Of a stretch of DNA of 64,000 nt, positions 1 to 9,416 are shown piece after piece. The notes beneath the pieces were generated by a model. The model saw nothing but the letters and a program-made list of their open reading frames with translations, did no database searches and was not told the origin of the DNA. Location of the stretch: positions 14,508,117-14,572,116 of the forward strand of contig NC_085125.1 of the NCBI RefSeq assembly GCF_030269925.1, given 5' to 3'. This DNA comes from Bombyx mori (taxonomy: Eukaryota; Arthropoda; Insecta; Lepidoptera; Bombycidae). The stretch's first letter is position 1. Every line of letters begins with the position of its first letter. The translations under genes and the position numbers were made by a program.

Positions 1-809
1 CATCGATGACATTCCGCCCGCATATAAAATCAGTCCGTGACCGTGCCGCGTTTATTCTCGGTAGACTCTACCCCATGATTTGTAAGCGGAGTAAAATGTC
101 CCTTCGGAACAAGGTGACACTTTACAAAACTTGCATAAGGCCCGTCATGACTTACGCGAGTGTGGTGTTCGCTCACGCGGCCCGCACGCACATAGACACC
201 CTTCAATCTCTACAATCCCGCTTTTGCAGGTTAGCCGTCGGAGCTCCGTGGTTCGTGAGGAACGTTGACCTACACGACGACCTGGGCCTCGAATCTATAC
301 AGAAATACATGAAGTCAGCGTCGGAACGGTACTTCGATAAGGCTATGCGTCATGATAATCGCCTTATCGTAGCCGCCGCTGACTACTCCCCGAATCCTGA
401 TCATGCAGGAGCCAGTCACCGTCGACGCCCTAGACACGTCCTTACGGATCCATCAGATCCAATAACCTTCGCACTAGACGCCTTCAGCTCTAGGAGCAGG
501 CTTAGGGACCTCGGTAACCGTACTCGTCGAACTCGACAAAGAGTACGCCGTGCAACCTAACCCATGAATCAGCTCGCTGAGTTTCTCGCCGGATCTTCTC
601 AGCGGGTCGCGATTCCGATCCGGTAGTAGATTCATTCGCGAAGCAGCTGCTCTTGAGCTGTTAGGTCTCCTTCGGAGGCGCTCGGGTAGCTGTTAGCAAA
701 TCCCACCCCTCCTGGCTGAGCCTTTGCTCGCCCACCTGTCCTGGTGAAACTGGAAAGGCCTCCGGGCCACCAGTAATCCTTCAATCATAAAAAAAAAAAA
801 AAAAAAAAA
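1..809 (+). mobile_element. 3' end of a jockey-type non-LTR retrotransposon (LINE)
   Basis: This is the last part of a LINE whose 5' portion lies before the window. It holds the C-terminal end of the reverse-transcriptase ORF up to the stop at 558-560, a roughly 230-bp 3' UTR, and an A-run at about 789-809. A stem-loop starts 12 bases after the stop (arms 573-581 and 598-606). The same 3' UTR recurs as truncated copies throughout the window, so this family is a major contributor of repeats here. The left end and any target-site duplication cannot be judged. The jockey assignment is from the C-terminal protein style and is less certain than LINE identity. Confidence 0.88.
3..560 (+). CDS. Partial LINE reverse transcriptase, C-terminal end
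   Basis: The frame is open from the window edge (first Met at 6) and runs about 184 residues to a TAA. The start resembles the post-palm region of LINE reverse transcriptases, with the sequence YKTCIRPVMTYASVVF followed by LQSLQSRFCRLAVGAPWF, as found in jockey-clade elements. The rest is a basic tail (RRRPRHVLTDPSDPITFALD, then an Arg-rich end). No stops or frameshifts interrupt the visible part. The catalytic palm motif would lie upstream of the window. A related C-terminal tail is seen on the other strand near 59.7-59.9 kb. Function is retrotransposition only; it is not a host gene. Confidence 0.85.
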   Translation, partial: SMTFRPHIKSVRDRAAFILGRLYPMICKRSKMSLRNKVTLYKTCIRPVMTYASVVFAHAARTHIDTLQSLQSRFCRLAVGAPWFVRNVDLHDDLGLESIQKYMKSASERYFDKAMRHDNRLIVAAADYSPNPDHAGASHRRRPRHVLTDPSDPITFALDAFSSRSRLRDLGNRTRRTRQRVRRAT

Positions 810-845
810 TTACGACTGCTAATGCCTTCGTCCGTAATATCGTAC

Positions 846-1053
846 CAGGAAATCTGCCGTGAAGCAATAATGCGTTTCGGTTTGTAGGGTGGGGTAGCCG
901 TTGTAACGTGGTTGTAACTATAAAGTACTTGAGACCTTAGAACTTATATCTCAAGGTGAGTGGCACATTTATGTTGTAGATGTTTATGGGCTCCAGAAAC
1001 CATTTAACACCAGGCGGGCTGTGAGCTCGTCCTCCCTACTTAATAAAAAAAAA
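846..1053 (+). repeat. Bm1 SINE, 5'-truncated
   Basis: Recognised by the block CTGCCGTGAAGCAATAATG, then TATATCTCAAGGTGAG and the 3' end GGGCTGTGAGCTCGTCC followed by an A-run. The tRNA-like head is missing and the copy is diverged. Confidence 0.75.
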
Positions 1054-1790
1054 CCTTTTTCGAAGTTCTATACTTTGTGCTAGGCGCTTTCTATGTAATT
1101 TTATCGAACAAGTATTTATTTGTTGTTAAAAGTGTACGTTAACGCATACAAGAAAGCTTCTGTTGTTGGTGTTCGTTAAAAAAAAATATCAATCACTTTT
1201 GGTTTAATGACTTTACAAACAATATTTTATAACTCGTCCAAACAGTCTTAAAAAAAACGGTTACAATTTTCCAAAATTATCCCACTTGGGGAAAGAACAA
1301 ACGAAAATATAACAATAGATCCCCATACTAAAATCCCCATAATATATTAAAAAAACAATTATCTACCTAAGAAGTTAACGTTGCGTATATTCAATGGAAA
1401 ATATTAGAATTAAACGTTACTATATTTTATTTAACGCGTTAACATCAATAAAATCAGGTAGTAATAAAATATCGGCAGTCAATGTGATTGATACTTTTGC
1501 AACAACACTTTTTCAAGGTCGTAGAAACCAGTTTCCTTGCATTGTTCAATCATTTCATTGGACATATTAGTTAGCAAACCAGTTCTTGGAGTTAATCTAT
1601 CTCTCTCTACCACGTGAATTAAAAGAGGATGAACGATTGAGCATCATTCCGGTAGTTTATGGGGTCTGGTACAACGTGTGAGCAGTGTCTTTTTTTTTTT
1701 TATTGCTCGTGTCAATACGTTGGGTTGGTGTCATGATGGGTATAGGTATCAGCTGCTTCAACTAATAGTGAGCAACATTCAACACAGGAC
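1054..1790. other. AT-rich stretch without a recognised gene
   Basis: AT-rich with several short A- and T-runs, including a T-run near 1688-1698. The short ORF here begins in that T-run and passes into repeat sequence, so I do not call a gene. Confidence 0.6.
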
Positions 1791-1930
1791 GGAGTTGTCG
1801 ACATCGCCCAAAACACGTCATTACGGATCCTCCCGATCCACTAACGGTGCTTTTAGGTAACACAAGCACCGGTCACCGTCCTCGTCGAACCCTTCGCTTG
1901 CGGCGAAAGGCTCGACGAGCGAATTAACTA
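1790..1930 (+). repeat. Jockey-type LINE 3' fragment
   Basis: Contains the block CGTCATTACGGATCCTCCCG and the CGTCGAACCC..TCGACGAGCGAATTAACT segment that precede the 3' UTR stem-loop in other copies. It stops before the stem-loop. Confidence 0.65.
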
Positions 1931-2015
1931 AGTTTTATTAGATAGATAGGTGGACAAGCTCACGTCCCAACTGGTGTTAAGTGGATATCGGAGCCCATAA
2001 ACATCTCCGTCCGCG
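1930..2015 (-). repeat. Bm1 SINE 3' fragment, diverged
   Basis: Reads as the reverse complement of the Bm1 3' end: TAGGTGGACAAGCTCACG, GGTGTTAAGTGGATATCGGA, CCCATAAACATCT. Confidence 0.6.
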
Positions 2016-2053
2016 TGTACTTAGAATGCCCTCTTACAGCCCGTTCACACATA

Positions 2054-2909
2054 GGTAGTTTTCCAATGCCAATTCCAATGTAATTTTCCAAATGCACAAG
2101 AGTGCATTATGCGGCATAATGCTCAACGTTGAATGTTCCAACTACAGCAACGCTTCGCACAATCGAGCACTCTCAAAAGTACTGCTCTCGCGTGATACTT
2201 GCAATCGATACCGACTCAGTGACAGAAAATTGACAAGTGTTTTTTCTTTAAGTTGGCATTGATTGAAAATTTGTTTATATTATCAGATATTATCGTTAGT
2301 AATCTATATATTAATACGTGAGGCAAAAACTTTGTATCCCTTTTTACGAAAATTGCGCGGACGGAGGAGGATGAAATTTTCCACACTTATAGAGAATATA
2401 GAGAAGAAGTGCACAATGCTAATATTTTTTTAAAAGAATGCATAAAAGATACATTAAATTAATAAAGAAAACATTACACACACTACATACCATGTATTTG
2501 ACGCACACACGCATGCATACTATTTATTGTCAAACTTTTGTTCTTGACGTCTGTGGTCAAATTGAGAATAGATTAAATATTGTTTGTCTTTATTAATATT
2601 TTTTATAGTGTAGTCTTGGCGAAATTTGTATAAAATACAATCATAATAGTGTACAAACTTACAATTCCAATTAATTATAGTCGATTTTCGACTACTGCGG
2701 GACCTCTAGTATTATTTAATGTTAAAAAAAATTGTAAAGCTTTCGTTTCGTCGTAGTTTCTTAGAAATAATCAATGTTAATTAAAACTGTGCTAACTTAG
2801 CGCACTCTGCTGATGCATTTGAAAACTAATTCACGTTCCAATTAAGCTTCAGCATAATTCGGCATTGTGCGTCACTGAGTCGCATTATGCTCTGTAATTG
2901 GAAAACTAC
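2054..2909. mobile_element. Possible TIR element interrupted by a Helitron
   Basis: A 14-base inverted pair, GGTAGTTTTCCAAT on the left (about 2056) and its complement near 2895-2909, brackets the region. Both ends also carry related GCATTATGC/GCATAATGC words. A Helitron (2303-2709) lies inside. I could not find a clear target-site duplication, so the limits and type are uncertain. Confidence 0.35.
2303..2709 (+). mobile_element. Non-autonomous Helitron, copy 1
   Basis: Begins with TC directly after an A (ATCTATATATTAATACGTG) and ends with CTAG directly before a T. A perfect 7-bp hairpin (2678-2694, TAGTCGA-TTT-TCGACTA) sits 11 bases upstream of the terminal CTAG. These are the standard Helitron end rules: insertion between A and T, no duplication, subterminal hairpin. 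At about 407 bp it encodes nothing. A second copy lies at 57,882-58,318. Confidence 0.78.
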
Positions 2910-3204
2910 CACAGTCTCCGCGTATACGATACCCGTTTTAACTAATACGACAAAAAATGATGCTTTGTTCACACACAGGCACCGTATAATCAGTAGGGAA
3001 AAAAAGAAAAACATCATTACCTGAACGTCGCCTACCTTGAGAAGTCCAGTAATTATTATGCAAATTATATTTTTTGCTGGTTTATTATTATTTTTAATTG
3101 ACAATTTTACTTTTTACAGTGGAAGTTGTTCGTAAACATCATTTAATACTTATTTCATTAGAATATTTGGTAGCAAAAGAATATTTTCGATTGTACGTTT
3201 GTCT
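2715..3204. other. Intergenic or intronic AT-rich sequence
   Basis: No exon is recognised. It includes the right end of the possible TIR element and abuts the left target-site duplication of the R1-clade LINE. Removing that LINE joins this sequence to position 6689. Confidence 0.5.
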
Positions 3205-3214
3205 GAACGTTGAT

Positions 3215-3217
<3 letters not shown>
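3205..3217. repeat. Target-site duplication of the R1-clade LINE, left copy
   Basis: GAACGTTGATGTT at 3205-3217 is repeated exactly at 6676-6688, on the two sides of the LINE. Confidence 0.85.
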
Positions 3218-3257
<40 letters not shown>

Positions 3258-6200
3258 CTACAGGAGAAAATCGCCGGATCCCCACCCGCGCGGCAGGTGG
3301 GGTATGTGGGAGTTGAACCTCACTAAAAACTCCTGCCGCTCACAACCGGCGCCCTACCTCGGACCGGGCCGGAGCCCAGTCGGGGCTATTGAAACGGCGG
3401 GACAGGGTTGACGCAGAGCACATTACATCCATCCCACCGTCCCACGGACGCCGGACCGGTGGCCGCCAGCGAAACGACCACCGGTTCCCTCGTTCAGCGG
3501 GCCGAGAGCCCGCTTTGATGGCGCCGCGTTACACCTTCCCCCAGAGCGGTCGGGGGAACGCGGTCTACCATCACCCGGCTTCCTATTGCGGGTGAGCGTG
3601 CAGAGCACGCCACCCCTCGTCTGGGTCCCTCCCCGCACAAAACGGGTGGGACCCCTAGCTCTTAGGGGGCCAGGTCACGGATACGACCCCGGTCCCGACC
3701 CCCTGCTCGGCGGCGGCGGGTTTCTGCGTAGTGAGGAGAGCTTTCCCTCACTCGCCCCGCCGCCTCCTTCTGCGAGATGGTGCACTCGCAGAAGTCGAGC
3801 ATAGCCTTCCATGACTCATCGCTGCCAAGCATCGACGCCACGACGCCAGGCAGCGACAAGTCAGGTCCTATCTTTGCGACCAGGACACGGCGCTGCACCT
3901 CCCAAGCGGGGCAGACAGCGAGCGTATGCTCCGCCGTGTCCAGGTCGTGTCCACAATGGTGACACCTCGTCGTCGGCTCAGCCCCTATCCGGCGCAGGTA
4001 CTTCCCGAAGCATCCGTGCCCGGTCAGCACCTGCACCAGACGAAAGGTGAGACGTCCCTCGCCACGATTCACCCAGTCATCAAAGACCGGGTAAACCGCC
4101 TCGACGGTCCGTAGCCCCCACGTGGGGTTGGCCAATCGCCTCGACCACGACTCGAGCACGGACCGCCGAGAATGGGCCTTCCGCGCCCGCAGCTCACTCT
4201 CGGGGACACGCGCCACGCCCCGAGCACGAAGCTCGCTGCGCCACCGATAGTCGGCAGCGAGCGACTCCGCCTCCAGCTCCCATGGCGGCGTCCCCGCCAA
4301 AACACACGCCGCCTCGAAGGAGACGGTGCGATATCCGCGGATGACCCTGATGGCAACGGTGCGCTGCGGCCGGCGCAAGAACCGAGCCATAGTGGCCCGG
4401 TTGCGCGGCTCAGCCCACACAGGTGCACCGTACAGGGCCATCGATCGCACCACCCCCGCGTAGAGACGGCGCACAACCTGATCCGGTCCCCCAATATTCG
4501 GGAGCAGCCGGCTCAAAGAACCGGCCGTCCCCATCAATCGGGGGACCAGCTCCGCAAAGTGAGCACGAAAGGCCCACCGGCTGTCCAACACGAGGCCGAG
4601 GTACTTCAACTGCACCCCGACCCCTATCCGGACGCCTCCAACCACGATGTGGGTGTCAACGGGTGGCGCCCTCCGCGGCCCGTGAAACCACAGAGCCTCG
4701 GATTTATTGAGCGCCACGTCGAGACCCAGCCTCCTTATCCTTCCGACGACGAGGGCCACTCCCGCTGTGGCGAGACGGGCAGACTCCCTAAAATCATCCC
4801 CCCGGGCCACGACCAACGTGTCGTCCGCGTAACAAATAACGCGGAGGCCCGGGAGGAGGGCGCCCCTCAGCACCCAGTCGTACCCGATATTCCACAAGAG
4901 GGGGCCGAGAACCGACCCCTGCGGAACACCACGCACGGCCGGAAAACGATGAAGGGTCCCACCGTACCCGGTACATACGACCGACCTGGCCCCCAAATAG
5001 GACCCAACCAGCCGGCGGAGGTAGAGGGGCACTCCATGCCTCTCCAGTGCCCCCCCTATCACGGTCCAGGGCAGAGTGTTAAATGCGTTGGCGATGTCAA
5101 GAGACACCGCCAGCGCCACCCCACCCCGAGAAACGGCCTCGTCCGAGAGGGACCGCACGCGAAGAATTGCATCCACGGTCGAACGGCCCTCCCGGAAGCC
5201 GTACTGCTCCGCCGACAGGTCAGGCCCCACCCCGACCAGGTGCCGAACGATGCGGGCAGCCAGAATACGTTCCAGCAATTTTCCCGCCTCGTCCAGCAGC
5301 ACGATAGGACGATACCCGGCGGCTGTATCCACCGGGCGCCCCTCCTTCCTCAACAACACAAGTCTACCCGTCCGCCAGAGCGACGGAAACCGTCCCGACT
5401 CCAAGCAGCCATTATATAGCTCAAGGAGCCGGTCCCCCAGGGCACCGAGGGCCAAGGCCAATACCCGGCCGTGGACTCCGTCCGGGCCGGGGGCCGTGTC
5501 TTTCGCAGTCATCTTGACAACGGCCACCCGGAGCTCTGCCTCGGTAATACGAGGCACCTCAGCAGGAGCTTGGCCGTCGACGGTGTCAGACGGCCCGCCC
5601 ATAGCGGGAGGGACAAAACCCTCCCGCTCCTGCGGGAACAACGCCGAAACGATGTCCCGCAGCTGCTGGGGCTGGAGACGCTCAGTCATAGAGGGGGCCC
5701 ACGGGCGCAACTTGCAGCGTACCAATTTGTATGGGCTCCCCCACGGATCCGCTTCGAGCGCCTCCAAGAGTCTCTCCATGTTCTGCTCCTTGGCCCGCCT
5801 GATGGCCAGCCGCAGGGCGTCCTTCGCAGCGCGATATTCGCGGTGCAGCCGAGCTTCCTCCTCCGCGAACGCGACGGGCTCGTCGCGCCGCAGGCGGCGG
5901 CGACGGCGGTGTCTAGTGCACCGGCGGCTCGCCCGAATGGAGACCGCACGCAGTCTTGCAATTTCGGGCGACCACCAGGGCGACTGTCGCCGTCCAGAGT
6001 GCCGAGAGCCGACCCGGGGCATCGAGGCATCACATATGCGGTGCATCGCGCCCCGGAACCATTCGGCCTCGGTTTCCACATCGACAGGTTGTGGGCGCTT
6101 GGGCGCCCACGCCGCCACCATAGAGGCCTCCACCAGGAGCTCCCTGTTCAGGAGCTTCAGTGCCCACCTAGGGAATGACCGGGATGCACTCTGCGGGGGG

Positions 6201-6675
6201 TCAACCCCGCGGGCACCTGCAGCCGGCGTCGGCGCAGGGGCAGAAAGATCGTACCGGATATACCGGTGATCGGACAACGATTCCGCCCCCACCACCACTC
6301 TCCAGCCGAGGATGCGCCGCGCGACGGGCGAGCTCGCGAACGTCAAGTCCACGATAGACTCGCCCGTCCACCGCACGCAAGTCGCGATCGAGCCCCTATT
6401 AACGATACAGAGACCGACCGCGACCGCCCACTCCTCCAGCAGCCTACCACGAGCGTCCGTGAATGGGGAACCCCAAGCGACAGACTTCGCATTGAAGTCC
6501 CCCGCCAGTATCACTGAACGGGGAGCGAGGTGACGAGCGATCACCTCTAGCCCGTCCAGGAACCGCTCGAACTCGACGGTAGGCCGATTCGGAGAAAAGT
6601 ACACCCCGATCACGACGATATTTTCTAACTGTACCGCGACGATCCCGGGGCCCCTGGTCACCATCGCCAGGGGGG
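3218..6675 (-). mobile_element. 5'-truncated R1-clade non-LTR retrotransposon
   Basis: A GC-rich block inserted in AT-rich DNA. On the minus strand it holds the endonuclease/reverse-transcriptase ORF, a ~400-bp 3' UTR (3258-3661), and a poly(A) tail of about 40 bases seen as the T-run ending at 3257. GC content drops sharply at the 5' edge near 6676. A perfect 13-bp duplication flanks it. The duplication, A-tail and missing first part of the endonuclease are the signature of target-primed reverse transcription with 5' truncation. The flanks are not 28S rDNA or TTAGG arrays, so this copy is not at a rDNA R1 or telomeric TRAS/SART site. Confidence 0.92.
3662..6664 (-). CDS. R1-clade LINE ORF2: endonuclease (partial)-reverse transcriptase-zinc knuckle
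   Basis: An uninterrupted frame of 1000 residues. Residues 1-140 are the C-terminal two thirds of an apurinic-type endonuclease, with GDFNAK at 55-60 and the catalytic SDH at 131-133. Residues ~380-680 are the reverse transcriptase: DIANAFNT 523-530, PQGSVLGP 581-588, and the palm motif YADD 612-615. The C-terminus has a CX2CX8HX4C finger at 901-918. The frame continues upstream of this Met to the truncation point at 6675, so the Met is internal rather than the true start. The N-terminal endonuclease and ORF1 (gag-like) are absent, so the copy should be immobile by itself despite its intact catalytic core. The long + strand frames over 4.2-6.3 kb are shadows of this GC-rich ORF. Confidence 0.92.
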   Translation of the reverse strand: MVTRGPGIVAVQLENIVVIGVYFSPNRPTVEFERFLDGLEVIARHLAPRSVILAGDFNAKSVAWGSPFTDARGRLLEEWAVAVGLCIVNRGSIATCVRWTGESIVDLTFASSPVARRILGWRVVVGAESLSDHRYIRYDLSAPAPTPAAGARGVDPPQSASRSFPRWALKLLNRELLVEASMVAAWAPKRPQPVDVETEAEWFRGAMHRICDASMPRVGSRHSGRRQSPWWSPEIARLRAVSIRASRRCTRHRRRRRLRRDEPVAFAEEEARLHREYRAAKDALRLAIRRAKEQNMERLLEALEADPWGSPYKLVRCKLRPWAPSMTERLQPQQLRDIVSALFPQEREGFVPPAMGGPSDTVDGQAPAEVPRITEAELRVAVVKMTAKDTAPGPDGVHGRVLALALGALGDRLLELYNGCLESGRFPSLWRTGRLVLLRKEGRPVDTAAGYRPIVLLDEAGKLLERILAARIVRHLVGVGPDLSAEQYGFREGRSTVDAILRVRSLSDEAVSRGGVALAVSLDIANAFNTLPWTVIGGALERHGVPLYLRRLVGSYLGARSVVCTGYGGTLHRFPAVRGVPQGSVLGPLLWNIGYDWVLRGALLPGLRVICYADDTLVVARGDDFRESARLATAGVALVVGRIRRLGLDVALNKSEALWFHGPRRAPPVDTHIVVGGVRIGVGVQLKYLGLVLDSRWAFRAHFAELVPRLMGTAGSLSRLLPNIGGPDQVVRRLYAGVVRSMALYGAPVWAEPRNRATMARFLRRPQRTVAIRVIRGYRTVSFEAACVLAGTPPWELEAESLAADYRWRSELRARGVARVPESELRARKAHSRRSVLESWSRRLANPTWGLRTVEAVYPVFDDWVNRGEGRLTFRLVQVLTGHGCFGKYLRRIGAEPTTRCHHCGHDLDTAEHTLAVCPAWEVQRRVLVAKIGPDLSLPGVVASMLGSDESWKAMLDFCECTISQKEAAGRVRESSPHYAETRRRRAGGRDRGRIRDLAP

Positions 6676-6688
6676 GAACGTTGATGTT
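6676..6688. repeat. Target-site duplication of the R1-clade LINE, right copy
   Basis: Exact repeat of 3205-3217. Confidence 0.85.
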
Positions 6689-8139
6689 AGTCGATGTTGC
6701 AGAATTAGAAAGACCGGCATAGTCGTATCCGAATACACGGCGTGCTTATAGGCCATGAAGACTAGAAAACTAATTAAGTTAAAATTAAATAACATATGTA
6801 CATGTAGAATAAAAAATCGGGAACTGCTATGCGCTATCCACACCATATGCGGTTGAAAATGTTTCGAATAATGCGAAGCAATACCATGGCGGCGATACCA
6901 TGAGTAGGTATTTTGGTGGCGCAGTAAAATTGGAAAACAGAGCATAAATCGGAAAATGAAAACTTGTAACTCACCAGATGTTCAATGAAGTAATCGTCCT
7001 CTCCAGCGGTAGGATTCCTCAATGGTTATTCGGACAGCGAATCCGAATGAAATAAACGAATTAAATTTATACGTAATATATTTAGAAGCGTGCTACACGA
7101 ATAGAGGCGAGGATTAGAATGGAGCGTGTAATTCTTCAAAATTTTAAATGAAATTTTCTTTAGAGATCCATTTTTAATGCAACGCCTTTAAGAAGGATTC
7201 ATTGAGTTCCAAACAGGCATCTTCAATAGCGTGTTGCGAAATTCACACCGGTGCTAATAAAAAAGCGACGGTCATCTGAACCCAAACTAGGATCCCCTAG
7301 ACCACAGGAACTCCTCCTCCTTCTCCTCGCGTCTCTTTCTTTATTACTAAAAGTCCTGCCCCCTCTCTGCATGCATCACTCTCTTGTGTAAGATTTCCTT
7401 TCATGTACTGCGATCCTTATCTTTGCGGAGTGCATTGTGGAACTTGATATTCAGAGAGGATCGGCTTTGGACCAACCATCTCGTGGGACTAAGTTCTCTG
7501 GGACGTTTTCCCTCTACCTTGCCTGTCTACAGGAACTAGATAGTAATATACGTTTAGATATAAAGATGTACATACATATTAATATTTAGAAATATACATA
7601 CATGTGCATACTAACAACTAGTTAAAAAGCAAACAAAACTGTTCGTTTATATTGGTTGCTGTGGTCCACAACCCTAGGTAGACCCTAGAGCCACAGAAGT
7701 CTGGGACGCGAACTACTATTACTGAGTCTGTCAGTTACGTTTTCTATATTCTACATTAAACACATACTCGTAGTTCTATTCATTATGTACGTTACCACTG
7801 ACATATTATTATGCTGATTACAAATACCACTCCCAATTCATTTCAGTGCTACTCAGTACAGCCAAGCTATTGGGACTGCGAAAGCTGTACCTAATATATT
7901 TCTATATTTGGCAAGTTTAACCTTGAACATAACAAACACGAAACAAATCCTGAACCTCTAGGTTTAGTCGTACCCGAGGATTTAAATATGGCGTGATAAT
8001 TGGAAAACAACAATCTTACTAACACAAAATGCATGAGGTCTTGTGACACAAACATCAACGTACAAACAAACGTCCAATCGAAAATATTGTTTTGCGATAC
8101 AAGACATACATCGTTAACATTATTACTTATAATTTTCAG
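6689..8139. other. Non-coding sequence upstream of the esterase 1 catalytic exon
   Basis: AT-rich sequence ending in the acceptor TAATTTTCAG. I looked for a signal-peptide exon ending in a GIPYA..RF motif, as in esterase 2, and found none. A C/T-rich patch lies at 7,300-7,390. This is best read as part of intron 1 of esterase 1, or upstream sequence. Confidence 0.5.
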
Positions 8140-9416
8140 GCACCACTGCCCGCACCGCAATGGAGCGATATCTTCGAAGCTACCAACGAAAACACGTGGT
8201 GTCCACAAAAATCCATTGGCCCTATAGTCTTCGGAGAACCTGACTGCCTCAAGCTCAACGTATACTCCCCAGTCAAGGCTGTGAAGCTACCCGTCATGGT
8301 GTACATTCATGGAGGTTGTTTCTTTAGTGGTGCCGGATCTCCATACCTCTATGGAGGGGATTTCTTCGCCGAAAATCAAGTAGTCTTCGTGGGTATAAAT
8401 TACAGATTAAGTGTTGAAGGCTTCCTCTGCTTAGGCATCGAGGAGGCGCCAGGAAATGCAGGACTTAAAGACCAGATCGCAGCCTTGAAATGGATTCAAG
8501 AAAACATAGCTAATTTCGGCGGAGATCCAGATAATGTTACATTGTTTGGTGAAAGCGCTGGCGCTGTTTCCACGTCTTTCATGATACTTTCTCCGGCTGC
8601 TAGAGGCCTCTTCCACAAGGCCATACTGCAGAGCGGTTCCTCCCTTGCGCCTTGGGCACTCCAGCATGATCCAATAAGAACCGCGAGCGCTTTAGTCAAG
8701 AAATTCGGTTACGATACCAAAGATCCGTACGAAATATACAGTATTCTATCGAATAAGACTGTTAATGATTTAGTTCTCGCATTAAATAATGAAGAAAAAT
8801 ACTGCGTTGCTGATTTCAATATTTTCGTGCCGTGCGTCGAAAGACCAATTGAAGGAATTGAATCTGTCATAACTGAATATCCCACGAACGTAATCCGTTC
8901 AGGGAACTACACTAAAGTTCCAATGATAATTGGTAATACGGACAAAGAGGGCATTTATTTTGTGGCTGCAGATTACGGCGTCAAATTGGCGAATCACACG
9001 AATTTTGACATCATGAGCAATCTGCAGAACGATCTAGAATTTCCAAATGATTGGGAAAGGAATTGTACGGCAGAGAGATTAAAGACGCATTATTTATCTT
9101 CATCGACAGAGGACAATATGATCATGAACGTGGTGGAACTATACTCCGATGTACACTTCAAATTTCCTTCGGTTATAGAATCCGAGATGTACTCCATGAC
9201 AACGGACCAACCCATATACTATTACATTTTCAAGTACAGCGGACTGATAAACATGCCCAAGTTGATATCAGGATTTGGTTTGATCAAGGGCGCCTCTCAT
9301 GCCGACGAGCTGTTTTACTTGTTCAAGCCTCACTCCTTTCCGTTGCCGCAGAAGTCACTCGAAAGTACTATGATAGCTCGCATGCTGGAAATGTGGACTA
9401 ATTTTGCTCGTTACGG
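8140..9416 (+). CDS. Carboxylesterase 1, catalytic exon
   Basis: The exon follows TTTTCAG and opens with APLPAPQW. It ends at ..CGTTACGG before the donor GTATGT. Length is 1277 nt, phase 0 in and two bases out. It has the complete Ser-Glu-His triad and no stop. The frame continues past the donor only a few codons to a TAA at 9427-9429. Confidence 0.9.

Noticed and set aside
3098..3316. Small + ORF rich in Phe
   Set aside because: It is made by translating the T-run that is the LINE poly(A) tail.
4172..5419. Long + strand ORF of 415 codons
   Set aside because: It overlaps the reverse-transcriptase ORF on the other strand, has no recognisable domain, and is typical of a GC-rich antisense shadow. 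The same applies to 5076-6269 and 5471-6178.
3218..6675. rDNA-inserted R1 or telomeric TRAS/SART element
   Set aside because: No 28S rDNA flanks and no TTAGG arrays next to the insertion.
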